Positions 33,445 through 33,945 of a stretch of DNA of 33,945 bases are shown here, in pieces. Position 1 is the first letter of the stretch, and each line of letters opens with the position of its first letter. A model generated the notes under the pieces. It ran no database searches, had not been told where the DNA came from, and was given only the letters and a program-made list of their open reading frames with translations. The stretch is from assembly GCA_937907685.1 (NCBI GenBank), contig CALCXF010000007.1, positions 1 to 33,945 of the forward strand, written 5' to 3'. The translations under genes were made by a program, and so were the position numbers. The DNA is from an uncultured Nostocoides sp. Its GTDB lineage: Bacteria > Actinomycetota > Actinomycetes > Actinomycetales > Dermatophilaceae.

Positions 33445-33945
33445 TCAGCAGACCCTCAGCGTCGCAAGGTCGAGGTGCATCGCCTGTGCGAAGCGGGTCA
33501 GGCACCTCCGACGACGTGCCCCGCCGAAGACGTCCTCGGCGAAGATCTCGATGACCCGATACCCGTGGTCCTCGGCCGATGTCGCCCGGGATGCGTCGGC
33601 GCTGCGCCGCTTGATGGAGGCGTGGTGGGAGCCCTGGTACTCGCCGATGACCCGCTGCTGCCGCCAGACGAGGTCGCCCTCGAGCAGCCACCCGCCGTGG
33701 GCGTCGCGCACGTCGGCATTCAGCTCGGGCTCCGGGAAGCCGGCCCGGTGGAACATCAGCCGCGCCCGGGTCTCCATCGGCGATCGGGACCCTGCTCGCA
33801 CGAGTGGCAACGCCTCCGCGAGGAGTGCCTTGCCGCGCGGCCGGACCCGCGCCTCGAGGGCCACGCGAAGTGCGCGCTGTCCGTGGTCGGGCAGTCGGCC
33901 GCCGTCACGGGACCGGCCGATGCCCGCCCTGTCCGGTCCCACGAC
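33445..33945 (-). CDS. DUF559-like (Vsr-fold) C-terminal part of an AbiEi-type or related protein (5' end outside window)
   Basis: The frame runs off the right edge, leaving 166 codons. The visible domain has the restriction-endonuclease-like fold: SPMETRARLMFHRAGFPEPE (Glu of the first helix), NADVRDAHGGWLLEGDLVW (Asp), RVIGEYQGSHH (Glu plus His) and HGYRVIEIFAEDVF. It matches the DUF559/Vsr-like C-terminal domains that in actinobacteria often follow an AbiEi-type winged-helix region; that half, if present, is outside. A matching AbiEii toxin is not in the window. DNase activity is possible but unproven. It ends at a long hairpin. Confidence 0.78.
   Translation of the reverse strand, partial: VVGPDRAGIGRSRDGGRLPDHGQRALRVALEARVRPRGKALLAEALPLVRAGSRSPMETRARLMFHRAGFPEPELNADVRDAHGGWLLEGDLVWRQQRVIGEYQGSHHASIKRRSADASRATSAEDHGYRVIEIFAEDVFGGARRRRCLTRFAQAMHLDLATLRVC

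Noticed and set aside
33445-33945. Complete AbiE toxin-antitoxin or other defence system
   Set aside because: Only the C-terminal nuclease-fold part is in the window and no AbiEii-type toxin or other defence gene is adjacent on the visible side.

Overview
The window comes from a high-GC actinobacterium, most likely a member of the Micrococcales close to Intrasporangiaceae. The evidence is about 70% or more GC, frequent GTG starts, ATGA/GTGA stop-start overlaps, a true F420-dependent glucose-6-phosphate dehydrogenase, DUF3073, valine dehydrogenase and purM as near neighbours, and several start codons placed 6-7 nt after a TANNNT -10 box (leaderless mRNAs). It reads as ordinary chromosome. I see no phage, IS element, CRISPR array, rRNA or tRNA, and no intergenic gap above about 240 bp.

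Left part (1-10.3 kb): the end of a LuxR-type regulator, a luciferase-like oxidoreductase, a GrpB-fold protein, and a complete xanthine dehydrogenase operon (xdhA-xdhB-xdhC, minus strand). Then comes a small cluster of DUF7144 membrane protein, DUF6325 protein and SHOCT protein, divergent from a YihY/BrkB membrane protein across a region with two matching inverted repeats. An HpaI-type aldolase and a four-helix membrane protein follow.

Middle (10.3-19.6 kb): an ATP-dependent DNA ligase (LigB type). Next is a translationally coupled pair, a YqcI/YcgG (GntA-like) protein and a DUF1989 protein, with a perfect palindrome across the first start codon. A lipoprotein, a 27-residue membrane peptide and an internally duplicated DUF6766 protein form one operon. 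A three-gene overlapping operon encodes Fgd, a FolP2-like dihydropteroate synthase paralogue and an alpha-methylacyl-CoA racemase-like enzyme. Divergent from it are valine dehydrogenase and DUF3073, the latter preceded by two tandem ECF-sigma-like promoter motifs.

Right part (19.7-33.9 kb): an NCS1 permease with an isochorismatase-fold hydrolase, purM, the proton-translocating transhydrogenase pntAB, and a 641-residue membrane-anchored, coiled-coil and disordered repeat protein. Then comes a block of MelB-type transporter, sphingosine-phosphate-lyase-like PLP enzyme and acyl-CoA ligase. An unrecognised 202-residue protein and the C-terminal part of a DUF559-like nuclease-fold protein end the window.

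Purine metabolism recurs (XdhABC, NCS1 permease, PurM), and so does nicotinamide/F420 redox (Fgd, PntAB, LLM enzyme). The points most worth following are the GntA-like/DUF1989 pair with its palindrome, the SPL-like/MFS/acyl-CoA ligase block, the tandem ECF-like promoters of DUF3073, and a window-wide preference for the words GGCATAC/GTATGCC and GATGCC/GGCATCC inside genes.
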